A stretch of 21,999 nucleotides of DNA. Source: a virus. The notes beneath the pieces are model-generated. The model was not told the origin of the DNA, ran no database searches, and saw only the letters and a list, made by a program, of their open reading frames with translations. This document shows positions 20,165 through 21,999 of this stretch, piece after piece. Where the stretch lies: positions 1-21,999 of the IMG/VR virus record IMGVR_UViG_3300021373_000227; one strand, 5' to 3'. The stretch's first letter is position 1. Every line of letters begins with the position of its first letter. The position numbers were made by a program, and so were the translations under genes.

Positions 20165-21768
20165 GCTGCCATATCACTCCTTACAAACGGTGCTTCTTCA
20201 CTGAGGATTGTAGTCTCAGGATCATAGTAGACTGAGCCAGCCTTACCTAGCTTAGCAAAGGGACGATTCTTATCTACAATAAACTCAGTAGTATTCTGAA
20301 GGATCTCATCCTCAGATTCCGTATCACGCTCGATCTTTATACAGATGATTGCTTCTTCTTCAAGAGAAGCTGCATACTTTGTTCTACCATCATCATTAAC
20401 CTGTGATATAAAGATCACACCTATGTTTAATTCCTTGGCAAGTTGTGCCATGCGTGAACCTAAGGTAGTCAGTGTACTGGTAGCACCATCAACTCCAGAG
20501 TTAGATAAGTAAGCCAAACGTTGTACATGATCTACAAATACATAGTCTGCACCGTAAGCTGACACTGCAAGTCTTGTGTAGTCAAGTAGCTTCAGTGGAT
20601 CATCATGTGACATCATCTCAAAGATAATAGTACGGTTATGTTCTGAATCAGCAATCTTATTAGCAGCTTCCTCAACCTGATCTAAATTATAACCGTTGCG
20701 CTCAGCATCTTCTTTGGTTCTAACATTACAGCCAAGGTGGTAAGTAGCCATAGCACGTAACGTAGTAGATTTCATTTCTTCCATGTGAAGCAAAGCTATC
20801 TTTGTATCACTGTCTTGCAACAGACCTGTCTCAAAATATCTGATTACCTCAGTCTTACCAGTACCACGAGGTGCTTTGATAAATGTCAAGCCACCCTTTA
20901 CCATACCACGGATCTTTTCGTCAAGACCAGAATGTCCAGTTGAGATATATTCATAAGGACTTTCAGTTCTCAATGCATGAGAAAAGTCATCAGAAGAACA
21001 AAAGAAATTTTCTGGTGAATAGCGTTGAGGTTTCTTAGCAGCCCACATTAATTCTGTGCTATCACCTGCTTGCAAGAAGTCATTAGCATCTTTATGCTTT
21101 GACATAGGTACATAGTAAAAGGTATCAGGGAATGCCTGATAGAGTTTGTCAGCGGCTACACGTCCAGCTGCATCAAGCTCACCTGCGTAGATTATCTCTT
21201 TGAATGACGACAAGAAAGTATGATTGTGTTTTATAAACTTCTCACCGATAGAGGCGCTGGGCAAAGACTTTACAGGAAACGTCTTGCCAAGGATTTGATA
21301 CAAGGATGCAGCATCAAACTCACCTTCAGTCAAGTAAATGCGGTGGCTTGTACCTGCATTAAAGTCAGGGCCAAACAGGTAGTTCATACCTAGTCCACGA
21401 TCTTTCACCCAAGACTTTGACTTATCATTATACAGCCTATATTTGGTAGTGTGTGGATACTTGTAAGCATAGCGTACAGGCTCACCCTTCTCACCAGTCT
21501 GTAATTGAATGCCGTAAAGCTCACACACATCAGAATCTATACCCCTGATGTTTTGGTAGGTCATCCCTGTAACTGGTATATCCATAGGGTTTCTCCTTTC
21601 TGGGAGAGGGTATTCTGTTCTTACCCAATCAAATGTTTCTGACATATCTTTAGAGGGATAGGAACTGCCACAAGAATGGCAGTGACCGTATCCATCGTCG
21701 TTCCAATTAAATGCATCGCTTGATCCACAATGCGTGTAGGGACAAGCTAAGTGTGGGTTATCTCCCAT
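20161..21768 (-). CDS. Bifunctional DNA primase-helicase (T7 gp4-like)
   Basis: A 535-residue fork enzyme. The N-terminal zinc ribbon has Cys9, Cys14, Cys30 and Cys33. The TOPRIM primase core includes 'YLTEGEFDAASLY' (Glu149) and 'IIYAGELDAAGR' (194-203). The DnaB/RecA-like helicase has a Walker A P-loop 'APRGTGKT' (299-306), Walker B 'YVFVDHVQRL' (Asp413), and 'FIVDKNRPFAKLG' near 497-509 as the arginine-finger region. It is expected to unwind DNA and prime the lagging strand with the adjacent polymerase and SSB. ATG 21768 follows the previous stop directly (TAGATG), with AAGGAGA upstream. The second TOPRIM acidic motif is ELD rather than the more usual DxD-type spacing. Otherwise the protein is complete. 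Confidence 0.92.
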   Translation of the reverse strand: MGDNPHLACPYTHCGSSDAFNWNDDGYGHCHSCGSSYPSKDMSETFDWVRTEYPLPERRNPMDIPVTGMTYQNIRGIDSDVCELYGIQLQTGEKGEPVRYAYKYPHTTKYRLYNDKSKSWVKDRGLGMNYLFGPDFNAGTSHRIYLTEGEFDAASLYQILGKTFPVKSLPSASIGEKFIKHNHTFLSSFKEIIYAGELDAAGRVAADKLYQAFPDTFYYVPMSKHKDANDFLQAGDSTELMWAAKKPQRYSPENFFCSSDDFSHALRTESPYEYISTGHSGLDEKIRGMVKGGLTFIKAPRGTGKTEVIRYFETGLLQDSDTKIALLHMEEMKSTTLRAMATYHLGCNVRTKEDAERNGYNLDQVEEAANKIADSEHNRTIIFEMMSHDDPLKLLDYTRLAVSAYGADYVFVDHVQRLAYLSNSGVDGATSTLTTLGSRMAQLAKELNIGVIFISQVNDDGRTKYAASLEEEAIICIKIERDTESEDEILQNTTEFIVDKNRPFAKLGKAGSVYYDPETTILSEEAPFVRSDMAA

Positions 21769-21981
21769 CTATCTCTCCTTTGATCTTTGACGCTCCTCTT
21801 TTGTCATAGGTCGGATGTATTGTAAATAGTTAATTGCACGACCTGTGTTCCATCTTGCAGCTTCTTTATCTGCTTGCTCCTTAGTCTCAAAGGTTAGCAC
21901 CTCTGTGTCGTAGGTCCAAGGGTTTTCTTTTCGCACTAGGGTGTATTCACCTTTCTCGATCTCAATCTCCACTGCGTACAT
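21769..21981 (-). CDS. Small hypothetical protein at the head of the visible minus operon
   Basis: A 70-residue protein (MYAVEIEIEKGEYTLVRKEN... to ERQRSKER). I take ATG 21981 as start: AGAAAGGAG ends five bases before it, whereas the in-frame GTG at 21987 would overlap that ribosome site. The layout is strand - loop - strand (WTYDTEVLTFETKEQA) - helix (DKEAARWNTG) with a basic C-terminus. This resembles the small one-domain phage proteins in which 'FxTKEEAxxEAxRWN' sits before a helix, for which no function is known. Its stop abuts the primase-helicase start (TAGATG), so the two are coupled. Whether further genes precede it cannot be seen. Confidence 0.7.
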   Translation of the reverse strand: MYAVEIEIEKGEYTLVRKENPWTYDTEVLTFETKEQADKEAARWNTGRAINYLQYIRPMTKEERQRSKER

Positions 21982-21999
21982 CTTCACTCCTTTCTGATT

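Overview
The window reads as a piece of a tailed-phage genome, most likely a marine podovirus-type phage of an alphaproteobacterium. It is densely packed and AT-leaning. It carries no bacterial housekeeping genes, tRNA, IS element or CRISPR. It has a complete T7-style replication set (primase-helicase, family A DNA polymerase, gp2.5-like SSB) beside an adenosylcobalamin-dependent class II ribonucleotide reductase and a MazG hydrolase, plus a block of very large virion proteins that includes a tail lysozyme. By gene content it recalls roseophage SIO1 and the cobaviruses (B12-dependent RNR, Rhodobacteraceae hosts). That placement is inference from memory, not a computed phylogeny. No phage RNA polymerase lies in the window.

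Layout. (1) 1-2017, plus strand: the C-terminal end of a tail fibre or tailspike, a small gene broken by a one-base frameshift (437-726), its paralogue (728-1033), a small conserved phage protein, and two small membrane proteins. (2) 2010-12706, plus strand: a tightly coupled virion operon. It comprises a 1641-residue protein built on a long 11/22/110-residue repeat, a tail lysozyme, two mid-size structural proteins and an 1184-residue internal or ejection-type protein. (3) About 12574-12850: the two transcription units converge. The last genes overlap by 4 bases, and each direction has a terminator-like hairpin lying inside the last gene of the other strand. (4) 21981-12703, minus strand: the replication and nucleotide module. 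In transcription order it holds a small unknown gene, primase-helicase, DNA polymerase, SSB, a 42-residue basic protein, a Cas4/RecB-like Fe-S nuclease, a second PD-(D/E)XK nuclease, an acidic small protein, then an internal sigma70-like promoter (16239-16266), a 55-residue protein, MazG, class II RNR, a third PD-(D/E)XK nuclease, a DUF3310 protein, an RMF-like small protein and a basic small protein.

How it works together (inference). The minus operon makes DNA: helicase and polymerase at the fork, SSB on single strands, nucleases to recycle host DNA and process intermediates, RNR plus MazG plus the DUF3310 protein to supply deoxynucleotides, and the RMF-like protein possibly acting on host ribosomes. 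The plus operon builds the adsorption and DNA-delivery apparatus. The repeat protein, lysozyme and large internal protein are the best candidates for a wall-crossing ejection machine. Four short genes or frames that simple ORF cut-offs miss are included here (437-598, 12890-13060, 16058-16225, 17689-17817). There is no gene-free stretch longer than about 40 bases.
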